From Clostridium sp. K13 (GTDB lineage Bacteria > Bacillota > Clostridia > Clostridiales > Clostridiaceae): a DNA stretch of 64,000 nt. Below, one piece after another: positions 46,176-54,189 of this stretch. Made by a program: the position numbers and the translations under genes. The DNA lies in the NCBI RefSeq assembly GCF_019734195.1, contig NZ_JAASHM010000012.1:1-64000 (forward strand), in the 5' to 3' direction. The notes beneath the pieces were generated by a model. It did not search any database. It was not told the DNA's origin and worked only from the letters and a program-made list of their open reading frames with translations. The stretch's first letter is position 1. Each line of letters opens with the position of its first letter.

Positions 46176-46223
46176 AATCTGTTATACTAAATTGTTGGTA
46201 ACAACAATTTAGTATAACAGATT
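46176..46223. repeat. Perfect 22-bp hairpin with GTAA tetraloop
   Basis: Arms 46176-46197 and 46202-46223 are perfect reverse complements (core TGTTATACTAAATTGTTG). The loop is GTAA, a GNRA tetraloop if transcribed from the plus strand. No T run follows. It is more perfect than the terminators in the window, so it may be an RNA processing or stability element, or a mobile-element remnant. Confidence 0.6.
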
Positions 46224-46387
46224 CTAATATAGCTTAGGGTAATATATTAGAATGGAAGGCTTAAAGAGAAAATGAGAATGTAAGAAATGATAAAAAAATT
46301 TGAGATATAAATTTAGGTATAGCGAATAAGCTAGAATTAATATTAAAAAAACTAGCTTGTAAATTTATATTATAAAAAATAAACTTA

Positions 46388-47314
46388 TTATATAAGTATC
46401 GTTTTAAATTTTATGTTTTTCCAAGATATATAGGTAGTTAGATTTGGAGCTAAGTAATCTTTATTTTTTAATTTATTAATTAGATTATTTTCTTTATTAA
46501 GTTCAAAGTTATTTTTATATTCAAATAATCTCCAATATAAATAGTGATCTAAGTATTTACTTGCAACACCATGAAATTTTGAAAGCCAATTTACAGTATT
46601 AATAGAATATTTTATATCAATATAATTTTTAGGAATTTTTGTTGCTTTAGCTTTATTTATTTCATTAAATGCTTGAGAAAATATTTTTAGACGTCCATCA
46701 ATTAATCCAACTACATATGAATGTTTATCTAAACGTGGAATAAGATTATCCCTAATTTCATAAAATCCAAAAAAGTTTCTTGCAGCAAAGATTGGAATTA
46801 TATCAATAGAATCATTTACCGCATTGATAATTGTTATTTCATCTCTTTTATCATAAGGAATATCTCTAGAACCTTTAAAATTTTCTGTTATAATCATTTT
46901 AGTCAATTCAACATATGAAGTTATTTTTTCAATATAATGTTGGTTTTTAAAATCAAATAAGAATCTATGTCTCCAGAAAAAGGCTGTAACAATTGTAATA
47001 TTTAATTTATTTGCACATTCTCTTAATGTTAATCCTTTATTTAAAAGATCAAAGTATTTACTATAATTTTCTTTGAATTTTTTAGAATAGCGAAATTTAT
47101 TATAAATTTCTTTAGTAAAGGTTTTACCACACAAATCATTTTTACACTTGTATCTTTGAAGTTTTTTATACATACCATATTTGATAAAATCTTTATTATC
47201 ACAATATGGACATTTTTCTATTTTACAATTACTATTTTTAGAACTTTTACAACAAGAGTTAGCTATATTTTTATTAGAATTATAATTCATTAGAGTTTTA
47301 TAAAAATTAATCAC
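46388..47314 (-). CDS. IS1595-like transposase homologue, probably catalytically dead
   Basis: This 308-aa protein starts at a GTG with a weak site (GGTGAT). The N-terminus has a zinc ribbon (CPYC, then CKNDLCGKTF), followed by a helix-turn-helix (TLRECANKLNITIVTAFFWRHRF). The C-terminus carries HGVASKYLDHYLYWR, typical of IS1595-group transposases. Active members have VE-x-DE-TxFLESFKG; here the equivalent reads VELTKMIITENFKG, so the first catalytic Asp is missing. No terminal inverted repeats or target duplication are obvious around it. It is intact as a frame, which suggests domestication, possibly as a DNA-binding protein, rather than plain decay. The neighbour on the same strand is the molybdate-type regulator, 179 bp away. 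Confidence 0.7.
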   Translation of the reverse strand: MINFYKTLMNYNSNKNIANSCCKSSKNSNCKIEKCPYCDNKDFIKYGMYKKLQRYKCKNDLCGKTFTKEIYNKFRYSKKFKENYSKYFDLLNKGLTLRECANKLNITIVTAFFWRHRFLFDFKNQHYIEKITSYVELTKMIITENFKGSRDIPYDKRDEITIINAVNDSIDIIPIFAARNFFGFYEIRDNLIPRLDKHSYVVGLIDGRLKIFSQAFNEINKAKATKIPKNYIDIKYSINTVNWLSKFHGVASKYLDHYLYWRLFEYKNNFELNKENNLINKLKNKDYLAPNLTTYISWKNIKFKTILI

Positions 47315-47493
47315 ATTTCATCACCAATTGTAATTATGGTCATATTAATATAATTCTAAACTTAAAAAGTAGAGGCATAAATATTTATATTTATATTTAT
47401 CATAGATAAAAATAAAAAAAGAAATAATATATAACAGAAAAAACTTTAATAATTCTGTAAATATAATATTTCTTTTTGATAAATTAAATTTCT

Positions 47494-48471
47494 TTAAGTG
47501 GTAGCCATGATTTTTCCAAGATCTTTTAAATCATAGCCTCCAATACCGTATAGTTCATTTTTGAATTTTTCAGAGGATAATATAGAAAGTATATTTTGAT
47601 AAATAGGATTATTTAAATCACTTTTCTTTATAATTAAATCATATCTTTCAGTTTGAAGTGGAATAAAATCTATAGTTTCAACTTGCATAGAAGCTTTTTT
47701 ATTTCCCAGACCTACATTAGCATCACCACGTCCCACTGTACTTGCAACAGCTAAGTGAGAATTTTCTTCATTATAATAACCATTTATAGAGTTTGGATCA
47801 ATATTAAGCAATCTAAGTTTTTCATCTAATAGTACCCTTACCCCACTACCTTTTTCCCTGTTAATAAATTTTATATTCTTATTAGTTAAATCCTCAAATG
47901 AGTTTATATTTAAGGGATTACCTTTTGCAACATAAAATCCTTGTAATCTATATGCTAAATTTACAAGAATACAAGGAGTGCCTGGTAATAGTCTTTTAAC
48001 ATAATCAAAATTATAGCTATCATTATCACCATCCCAAAGATGACAGGAGGCTATAGAAACTTTATTATTATATAAATCATATAAACCGTTATAACTTCCC
48101 TTGTAAGAACGAAGGATAGTGTAGTCAGGTAAAATTTCTTCTATGTATCTTGCTAAAACATCTAATAAAATATCTTGACCAGAAATAATTATTTCAGAAT
48201 TAGTTGGATTATTTAGTGAGATATTATTAGTAGTAATATTTGAAATATTATTATTTAATGAATTATTAATTATATTACGATTAATAGATGGTTTAGAGTT
48301 AGATTTTTGATTATTAATATATTCTTCAACATCATGCATATCTATCCTAATTTTTTTACCAATTTTATAACTAGGTAATTCACCACGTTTAATAAGTTCG
48401 TAGACTGTATTTTTAGTTATTTTAAGTAACTCTGAAACTTCTAATGGAGTTAAAGAAGATTTTAAGTTCAT
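47494..48471 (-). CDS. HTH plus substrate-binding-domain regulator, probably of modABC
   Basis: This 325-aa protein has an excisionase/MerR-like helix-turn-helix at residues 6-55 (LTPLEVSELLKITKNTVYELIKRGELPSYKIGKKIR). A very Asn-rich linker covers 58-92. A periplasmic-binding-protein-like domain of the ModA/PBP-like-2 type follows (IASCHLWDGDN, FINREKGSGVRVLLDEKL, VGRGDANVGLG). Such one-component regulators sense molybdate, tungstate or a pterin. It is divergent from modA, sharing a 177-bp intergenic with two direct repeats. Its ribosome site AAGGAGGG is strong. It has no signal peptide, so it is cytoplasmic. Confidence 0.87.
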   Translation of the reverse strand: MNLKSSLTPLEVSELLKITKNTVYELIKRGELPSYKIGKKIRIDMHDVEEYINNQKSNSKPSINRNIINNSLNNNISNITTNNISLNNPTNSEIIISGQDILLDVLARYIEEILPDYTILRSYKGSYNGLYDLYNNKVSIASCHLWDGDNDSYNFDYVKRLLPGTPCILVNLAYRLQGFYVAKGNPLNINSFEDLTNKNIKFINREKGSGVRVLLDEKLRLLNIDPNSINGYYNEENSHLAVASTVGRGDANVGLGNKKASMQVETIDFIPLQTERYDLIIKKSDLNNPIYQNILSILSSEKFKNELYGIGGYDLKDLGKIMATT

Positions 48472-48591
48472 AGTATCCCTCCTTAATATTAAGATAATTT
48501 TAACATTAAAAGAAAAGTAATTCTATATTTGAATTAAATAGATTGATATAAAAGGTATATTATGATAATATTTTATTGTATCAAACATAAC

Positions 48592-48626
48592 AAAACGTGA
48601 TAAAAAATAATAAAACATGATTAAAA
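48592..48626. promoter_or_regulatory. Two direct repeats between the regulator and modA (putative operators)
   Basis: AAAACGTGATAAAA (48592-48605) and AAAACATGATTAAAA (48612-48626) repeat with a 20-bp period, about two helical turns. They sit between the likely promoter (TTGATA 48543-48548, TAATAT 48566-48571) and modA. Binding of the divergent regulator is the obvious guess. Confidence 0.45.
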
Positions 48627-48648
48627 TAGAATGGTGGGAGAGTGTAAA

Positions 48649-49446
48649 ATGTTAAAAAAGACAAAATGGATATCGATGTTATTATGTTGTAGCTTATTAA
48701 TGGTTGGATGTACTACAAAAAGTAATGATGATGTCACAAATGAAAAGAAGGAACCAGTAGAATTAAGTATTTCAGCGGCAGCAAGTTTAAAAGAAGTAAT
48801 GGCTGACTTAGAAACAGAATATAAAAAGAGTAATGAAAATGTTACTTTAGTTGTAAATTATGGTTCATCAGGATCTCTTCAACAACAAATAGAGCAAGGA
48901 GCACCTTGTGATTTATTCATTTCAGCAGGACAAAAGCAAATGAAAGCTTTAAAAGATGGTGGATTATTATTAGATGATACAACTAAAGATTTAGTAGAAA
49001 ATTCTTTAGTACTTGTAGCAGCTAATGGAGTTGAAATTAACAGCTTTGATGATTTAAAGAGTGATAAAGTTACTCATATAGCTGTTGGAGAACCAGAAAG
49101 TGTACCAGCAGGTAAGTATGCAGATGAAGTTTTAACAAATACAGGAATAAAAGATAGTATTTCAGATAAATTAGTTTTTGCAAAAGATGTTAAAGAAGTT
49201 TTAGCATGGGTTGCATCTGGTAATGCAGATGTAGGATTTGTATACTTAAGTGATGCATTAAGCAGTGATAGTGTATCTATCGTAGAAAATGTTGATGAAG
49301 TTAATGATCATTCACCAATTACTTATCCAGTATCAGTAATAAAGGCTTCAAATAATATTGATGAAGCAAAGAAATTTGAAGATTTCTTATTTACTGATGA
49401 AGCACAAAAAATATTTGAAAAGTACGGATATAAAGTGAATTCTTAG
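48649..49446 (+). CDS. modA: Molybdate ABC transporter substrate-binding lipoprotein
   Basis: ModA (265 aa) captures molybdate or tungstate outside the membrane. The signal peptide ends in a lipobox with C21 (LLMVGCTT). ISAAASLKEVMADLE, NYGSSGSLQQQIEQGAPCDLFIS and GNADVGFVYLSDA are family motifs that coordinate the oxyanion. The ATG at 48649 follows GGGAGAG; an in-frame ATG at 48631 would break the signal peptide. modB and modC follow, and the regulator is divergent. Confidence 0.95.
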   Translation: MLKKTKWISMLLCCSLLMVGCTTKSNDDVTNEKKEPVELSISAAASLKEVMADLETEYKKSNENVTLVVNYGSSGSLQQQIEQGAPCDLFISAGQKQMKALKDGGLLLDDTTKDLVENSLVLVAANGVEINSFDDLKSDKVTHIAVGEPESVPAGKYADEVLTNTGIKDSISDKLVFAKDVKEVLAWVASGNADVGFVYLSDALSSDSVSIVENVDEVNDHSPITYPVSVIKASNNIDEAKKFEDFLFTDEAQKIFEKYGYKVNS

Positions 49447-49449
49447 TTT

Positions 49450-49548
49450 CAGTTGGAGTATAAACTCCAATTGAAGATTAGAATTTCTTATCTAGGAGTG
49501 TGAGGTTGTTAACTCTATAGAGTTAATAACTACTAGCTATCAGATAAG
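49450..49548 (+). promoter_or_regulatory. Intercistronic hairpins between modA and modB
   Basis: CAGTTGGAGT (49450-49459) pairs with ACTCCAATTG. Then CTTATCT (49487-49493) with AGATAAG (49542-49548) encloses GTTGTTAACTCT (49505-49516) with AGAGTTAATAAC (49519-49530). None has a T run. They may stabilise modA mRNA or be a regulatory fold. Confidence 0.45.
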
Positions 49549-49585
49549 TCTGTAGAGTAATAAAAAGAAGGTAAGGTTATAAGTT

Positions 49586-50263
49586 ATGGATTTTTCACCT
49601 TTATGGATATCGCTTAAAACAGCATTTCTTGCAACCATTATAACTTCAATAATAGGGATTTTTATATCTTATAAAATGGATAATTATAAAGGAAGAGGTA
49701 GAGGATTCATTGATGGAATCTTTACTCTTCCTCTAATATTACCTCCTACTGTTATTGGGTTTTTCTTATTACTACTTTGTGGTAAGAATGGATTTGTAGG
49801 AAAGATTTTCATGAGTTTCAATAAAAATATTATATTTAGCTGGAGTGCAACAGTTATAGCAGCAACTGTAGTTGCATTTCCAATGATGTATAGAACATGT
49901 CGTTCTGCATTTGAGCAAATAGATAAAAATATGATTTCTGCTGCAAGAACACTAGGATTAAGTGAAACTAAGATATTTTTTAAAATTGCAATTCCACTTG
50001 CATGGCCAGGTATAATTGGAGGATTAGTACTAAGCTTTGCAAGAGCATTAGGAGAATTTGGGGCAACATTAATGATAGCAGGAAATATACCTGGAAGAAC
50101 TCAAACTATGCCAGTTGCAATATTCTTTGCTGTTGAAGGTGGGGATATGAATAAGGCTATGCTTTGGGTTTTAATTATAGTAGCAATTTCATTTATAATG
50201 ATATTTTTATTAAATTACTGGTGTGACACTCAACAAAAGTTAATAGGTAATAGGGGGAGATAA
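49586..50263 (+). CDS. modB: Molybdate ABC transporter permease
   Basis: ModB (225 aa) has about five to six membrane helices and the EAA-loop motif AARTLGLSETKIFFKIAIPLAWPG that docks the ATPase. The conserved LPPTVIGFFLLLL and ARALGEFGATLMIAG are specific for the molybdate/tungstate group. GAAGGTAAGG precedes the ATG. modC starts 2 bp after its stop. Confidence 0.95.
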   Translation: MDFSPLWISLKTAFLATIITSIIGIFISYKMDNYKGRGRGFIDGIFTLPLILPPTVIGFFLLLLCGKNGFVGKIFMSFNKNIIFSWSATVIAATVVAFPMMYRTCRSAFEQIDKNMISAARTLGLSETKIFFKIAIPLAWPGIIGGLVLSFARALGEFGATLMIAGNIPGRTQTMPVAIFFAVEGGDMNKAMLWVLIIVAISFIMIFLLNYWCDTQQKLIGNRGR

Positions 50264-50265
50264 AA

Positions 50266-51318
50266 TTGAGTTTATTTATAGATATTAAAAAAGGGTTATC
50301 TTCCTTTAATTTAGATGTTTCAATGAAAAGTAAAGGTGGTATTATAGGATTTTTAGGGGCATCAGGTTCAGGTAAAAGTATGACACTTAAATGCATTGCA
50401 GGGCTTGAAAAAGCTGATAAAGGTAAAATAATAATAAATGATAAAGTTCTTTTTGATTCAGAAAATAAAATAAATATAAAGACTAAAGATAGAAAAGTAG
50501 GATTTTTATTTCAAAATTATGCTTTATTTCCTCATATGACTATAAAAAATAATATTGAAATAGGACTAGATAAAACAAGTAAGGACGAGAAAAATAAGTT
50601 ATCAGCTAATTATATTAAAAAATTTGGATTAGAAGGGTTAGAAAATAGATATCCTTGGCAGCTTTCAGGTGGTCAACAGCAAAGAGTAGCTCTGGCAAGA
50701 GCTTTAATAACATCGCCAGATATATTACTTCTTGATGAACCATTTTCAGCATTAGATAATCATTTAAGGGCTAATATGGAAAGAGAACTTGTAGAAATAT
50801 TAAAAGATTATGATGGAACAGTAGTGTTTGTAACTCATGATATAGCAGAAGCTTATAGAGTTTGTGATAAAATAATAGTTTTTGATAGTGGAAAAGCAAG
50901 TGAAATCAGAGAAAAGAGTATTTTGTTTGAAAAACCATTAAGTTTGGCAGAAGCTAAAATTACTGGATGTAAAAATATATCAAAGGCTAAAAGATTAAAT
51001 AGTGATTACATATTAGCTGAAGAATGGAATTTAAAATTAAAAGTTTTAGATGATAGTGTAGATATTAGATATATTGCTATAAGGTCTCATAACATTAAAT
51101 TGTTTAATGATAAAGAAAATGAAAGCGTGAACGTCTTTAATATGATTATTGAAAATATAGTTGAAAATCCTTTTGATTATACTTTATATATAAAAGAAGT
51201 TAATTCTTCTAATGTTAATTTAATTAATTTTACTATTTCAAAAGAAAAAATGAAGTTTAAAATTAATGATATAATAAAAGTAAGTTTCCAGGAAAAATAT
51301 ATGTTTACTTTTAAGTAA
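50266..51318 (+). CDS. modC: Molybdate ABC transporter ATP-binding protein
   Basis: ModC (350 aa) powers molybdate import. It has Walker A GASGSGKS, Q-loop FLFQNYALFPHMT, signature LSGGQQQRVALARAL, Walker B ILLLDEPFSALD and switch His in VFVTHDIAEAY. The last 120 residues form a C-terminal domain in the TOBE position, though weakly conserved. The start is TTG 50266 with AGGGGGAGA upstream, coupled to modB. A terminator follows. Confidence 0.95.
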   Translation: MSLFIDIKKGLSSFNLDVSMKSKGGIIGFLGASGSGKSMTLKCIAGLEKADKGKIIINDKVLFDSENKINIKTKDRKVGFLFQNYALFPHMTIKNNIEIGLDKTSKDEKNKLSANYIKKFGLEGLENRYPWQLSGGQQQRVALARALITSPDILLLDEPFSALDNHLRANMERELVEILKDYDGTVVFVTHDIAEAYRVCDKIIVFDSGKASEIREKSILFEKPLSLAEAKITGCKNISKAKRLNSDYILAEEWNLKLKVLDDSVDIRYIAIRSHNIKLFNDKENESVNVFNMIIENIVENPFDYTLYIKEVNSSNVNLINFTISKEKMKFKINDIIKVSFQEKYMFTFK

Positions 51319-51346
51319 AATTATTAAATGAAAAGTTTTAAAATAG

Positions 51347-51378
51347 CTTAGGTATATTATATATATCTAAGTTTTTTT
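51347..51378 (+). terminator. Terminator of the mod operon
   Basis: CTTAGGTATAT (51347-51357) pairs with ATATATCTAAG (51361-51371) around TAT with one G-U pair, then seven T residues. Confidence 0.85.
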
Positions 51379-51471
51379 AAAATGAAAAGTTCATAGTAGA
51401 TTTTTAATTAGACTTAGAGTTTGTATGTTATAATAAAAAATGTGAGAAGAGTAGAGGGTTGAGGTGATAAA

Positions 51472-52086
51472 ATGTATAAGAATATTATTTTTGATTTAGG
51501 AAATGTAGTTTTAGATTATAATCCTATAGCATATTTAAAGGATAAATTAAATGATGAAAAATCCGAGAAAATTGCTTTAGAAAATATTTTTAAAAGTGAA
51601 GAATGGCCAATGTTAGATAGGGGTGTTATAACAGAAGAAGAGGCAATAGAACGAATAGTTAATAGAGATATAAATAATAAAGAGATTATTGAAATAGCAT
51701 TTAAGGATTGGTATGTTATGTTAAATCCATTAAAGGATACAGTGGATCTTATAAATGAGCTTAAGAGTAATGGATATAAATTATATTATCTATCTAACTT
51801 CCATTCAAGGGCTTTTGAATATGTTACAAAAAATAATGAAGTTTTTAAAGCGTTTAATGGAGGTGTTGTTTCATTTAGGGAGAAACTACTAAAGCCAGAA
51901 AGAGATATTTATATAAAAATTTTAAATGATTATGATTTAAAAGCAGAAGAATGTATTTTTATTGATGACGTTCTTGAAAATGTTCAGGGTGCAAATAAAG
52001 AAGGTATTAAGGGAATTCACTTTAAGAACATTAAAGAGTTAAGAGAAGAATTAAATACATGTGGTGTTTTAAATACAGAAGAGTAA
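51472..52086 (+). CDS. HAD-family hydrolase (YihX-like)
   Basis: This 204-aa phosphatase-type protein begins with IIFDLGNVVLDYNP, the HAD motif I form (DxGN) seen in YihX-like sugar-phosphate phosphatases. The nucleophile D8 is present, but the usual second Asp of DxD is Gly-Asn. Motif II is LYYLSNFHS, motif III the KPE region, and motif IV FIDDVLENV. Substrate unknown. GAGGTGATAAA precedes the ATG. cutC follows after 13 bp, so they probably form an operon with the hydrolase after it. Confidence 0.88.
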   Translation: MYKNIIFDLGNVVLDYNPIAYLKDKLNDEKSEKIALENIFKSEEWPMLDRGVITEEEAIERIVNRDINNKEIIEIAFKDWYVMLNPLKDTVDLINELKSNGYKLYYLSNFHSRAFEYVTKNNEVFKAFNGGVVSFREKLLKPERDIYIKILNDYDLKAEECIFIDDVLENVQGANKEGIKGIHFKNIKELREELNTCGVLNTEE

Positions 52087-52099
52087 TGGAGGAAAAACT

Positions 52100-52726
52100 A
52101 TGAGCATTTTATTAGAAGCTTGTGTTGGTTGTTATGAAGAGGCTAAAAGAGCAGAAATACAAGGAGCAGATAGAATAGAGTTATGTGATAACTTAGGAGA
52201 AGGTGGGACAACTCCTTCTTATGGAACTATACATTTAGCAAAGAAAAATATTAATATCCCTATTGCAGTAATAATAAGACCTAGAGGTGGGGATTTTGTT
52301 TATTCAAATGATGAGTTTGAAATAATGAAAAAAGATATAAAGCTTTGTAAAGAAATAGGTGTTGAAACCGTTGTATTTGGTATATTAAATAAGGACAATA
52401 CTATTGATATTGAAAGAACAAGAGAATTAGTAGAGTTATCAAATGGATTAAAGATTACCTTCCATATGGCTTTTGATGAAATAGATGATAAGATGGAAGC
52501 TTTAGAGCAACTTATTTCAATGGGTATTAATAGAGTACTGACTAAAGGTTCTAAAACATGTGCTGAAGATGGGAAGAATGTATTAAAAGAGCTTGTAGAA
52601 AAAAGTTCAGAAAGAATAACAATTTTAGTTGGTGGTGGAGTTACTTATAAAAATTATAAAGAACTTGCTAAAGATATAAAATGTGTTGAAATGCATGGAA
52701 GTAAAATTGTTGGAAGTTTAAAGTAA
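52100..52726 (+). CDS. cutC: CutC family protein
   Basis: This 208-aa TIM-barrel protein matches CutC (LLEACVGCYEEAKRAEIQGADRIELCDNLGEGGTTPSYG, shown here as family start; conserved IRPRGGDF, VVFGIL, TFHMAFDE). CutC was named for copper homeostasis in E. coli, but the biochemical role is unsettled. It is somewhat shorter than E. coli CutC (248 aa), with the barrel core intact. GGAGGAAAAA precedes the ATG. Its place in an operon with a HAD phosphatase and an alpha/beta hydrolase says little about copper. Confidence 0.9.
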   Translation: MSILLEACVGCYEEAKRAEIQGADRIELCDNLGEGGTTPSYGTIHLAKKNINIPIAVIIRPRGGDFVYSNDEFEIMKKDIKLCKEIGVETVVFGILNKDNTIDIERTRELVELSNGLKITFHMAFDEIDDKMEALEQLISMGINRVLTKGSKTCAEDGKNVLKELVEKSSERITILVGGGVTYKNYKELAKDIKCVEMHGSKIVGSLK

Positions 52727-52765
52727 ATTAAACTCTTCCCATGTGGAAACCTAAAGGAGGTATTT

Positions 52766-53530
52766 ATGGCATATTATTTTTCTAAGGATGGTTCAAAAAT
52801 TTCATATAAAGTTTTTGGAAAAGGTCCAGCACTTTTATTAGTTCATGGAATGGGAAATCGTAAGGAACTCTGGGAAGAAACTGGATGGATAGACTTATTG
52901 AAAGATTTTTTTACAGTTATAACTATTGATATTAGGGGAAATGGGCAAAGTGATAAATCATATGAAGTTGACTTTTATGATTATAGTAAAATATTAGAGG
53001 ATATAGATACTTTAATTACAAAGTTAGGATTCACAGAATTTAATTGCTTTGGACATTCTTATGGAGCTACTATTGGTTTGCAGCTTTGTAAGTACAATAA
53101 GAAGTTAAATAAATGTATTTGTGCAGGAACAACCTTTGGAGATAAATTTTTCAAGGAAGTAATTCCTATGTGGATAAAAAAATATGAAAAGTATGAATAT
53201 ATGAAAAAAAATAATAAATTTGATACTAAAGAATTATCAAAAGAAGATATTGATTGGATTAAAAATACAGATTTAAATCTTAATATATCTCAAATGAAGG
53301 CTTGGATAAATTGGGATGGCATTAATCCAAGTGATATAAATTGTAAACTTACGATTTATTCAGGTAGTAACGATAATCCTATTGTTTTAGAAAATATCAA
53401 AGAAAATATAGATAGTATTAAAACGTATGGTGTTAAATATAAAATATTTGACAATTTAAATCATTTAGAATTAGTTAGTAAAATAGATATTGTTTCACCA
53501 TTTGTTTTAGATTTTTTAGTTAATAATTAA
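52766..53530 (+). CDS. Alpha/beta hydrolase
   Basis: This 254-aa alpha/beta-fold hydrolase has the oxyanion region LLVHGMGNRKELW, nucleophile S98 in the elbow GHSYG, an acid in YSGSNDNP and the catalytic His in LNHLEL. A helical cap region (residues about 125-180) is Lys-rich. Substrate unknown; esterase, lipase or ester-cleaving enzymes share this build. AAAGGAGG precedes the ATG. It ends the HAD-cutC-hydrolase run, closed by a bidirectional terminator. Confidence 0.88.
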   Translation: MAYYFSKDGSKISYKVFGKGPALLLVHGMGNRKELWEETGWIDLLKDFFTVITIDIRGNGQSDKSYEVDFYDYSKILEDIDTLITKLGFTEFNCFGHSYGATIGLQLCKYNKKLNKCICAGTTFGDKFFKEVIPMWIKKYEKYEYMKKNNKFDTKELSKEDIDWIKNTDLNLNISQMKAWINWDGINPSDINCKLTIYSGSNDNPIVLENIKENIDSIKTYGVKYKIFDNLNHLELVSKIDIVSPFVLDFLVNN

Positions 53531-53531
53531 T

Positions 53532-53563
53532 AAAAAGCCTCAGTGATAAAGCTGGGGCTTTTT
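53532..53563. terminator. Bidirectional terminator between the hydrolase and the GNAT gene
   Basis: AAAAAGCCTCAG (53532-53543) pairs with GCTGGGGCTTTTT (53551-53563), with A and T runs on either side suiting both convergent genes. Confidence 0.85.
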
Positions 53564-53580
53564 AGATATTTAGATTAATT

Positions 53581-54006
53581 TTATAATGCTTTTTTAAAGA
53601 ATATCTCTCCAACACCATCATCATTAATTCCACATAGCATTCCACATTCAACAAATCCCATTTTTAAATGCCATTTTTGAGGTCTTAGTGCATCAGTCAT
53701 TGTTGAACTTAGAAGAGTATCTTGTCCATTGTTTCTTAAGTATTCTTCTAAGAACGTTAACATAGATTTTCCTACTCCAGAAGCTCTAAAGTCATTTTTA
53801 ATAACTATATAGCTTATAAATGGAAGATGAGTCCATATGTACTCAATTTTTAAACAACCAATAACTTCATTATTACTTTCAGCAACAATAACTTCCTTCA
53901 TAGAAATTTTATTTTTGATTGTATCGATGTTTTTATGTAAGTCTAACTCAACACAACTGTCTAAATCGTTAATTTCTGCAAATCTAATTTTTAAATCCAT
54001 ATTCAA
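53581..54006 (-). CDS. GNAT family N-acetyltransferase
   Basis: This 141-aa acetyltransferase has a GNAT start (MDLKIRFAEINDLDSCVELD), the acetyl-CoA binding motif A region YIVIKNDFRASGVGKSMLTFLEEYL and a C-terminal GFVECGMLCGINDDGVGEIFFKKAL. The pyrophosphate loop reads RASGVGKS (consensus RxxGxGxx). Substrate unknown. The ribosome site on the minus strand is moderate (AGGGA). Confidence 0.88.
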   Translation of the reverse strand: MNMDLKIRFAEINDLDSCVELDLHKNIDTIKNKISMKEVIVAESNNEVIGCLKIEYIWTHLPFISYIVIKNDFRASGVGKSMLTFLEEYLRNNGQDTLLSSTMTDALRPQKWHLKMGFVECGMLCGINDDGVGEIFFKKAL

Positions 54007-54189
54007 TCCCTGCCTTAAATTATAACATTTACCACTAAATAATTATAAAATATATCTATAGAATTTAAAAGCTAAATAAAAAAATTAATATAAAAGTTAC
54101 ATCATAATTTATATTAATGTAACAATGGAACATAAGTATTTATTATGATATACTCTAAGCGTACAAAAGATAACTTATGAGGTGATACT

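Noticed and set aside
46388..47314. A complete active insertion sequence
   Set aside because: No matching terminal inverted repeats or target-site duplication were found at the flanks, and the active-site motif is altered.
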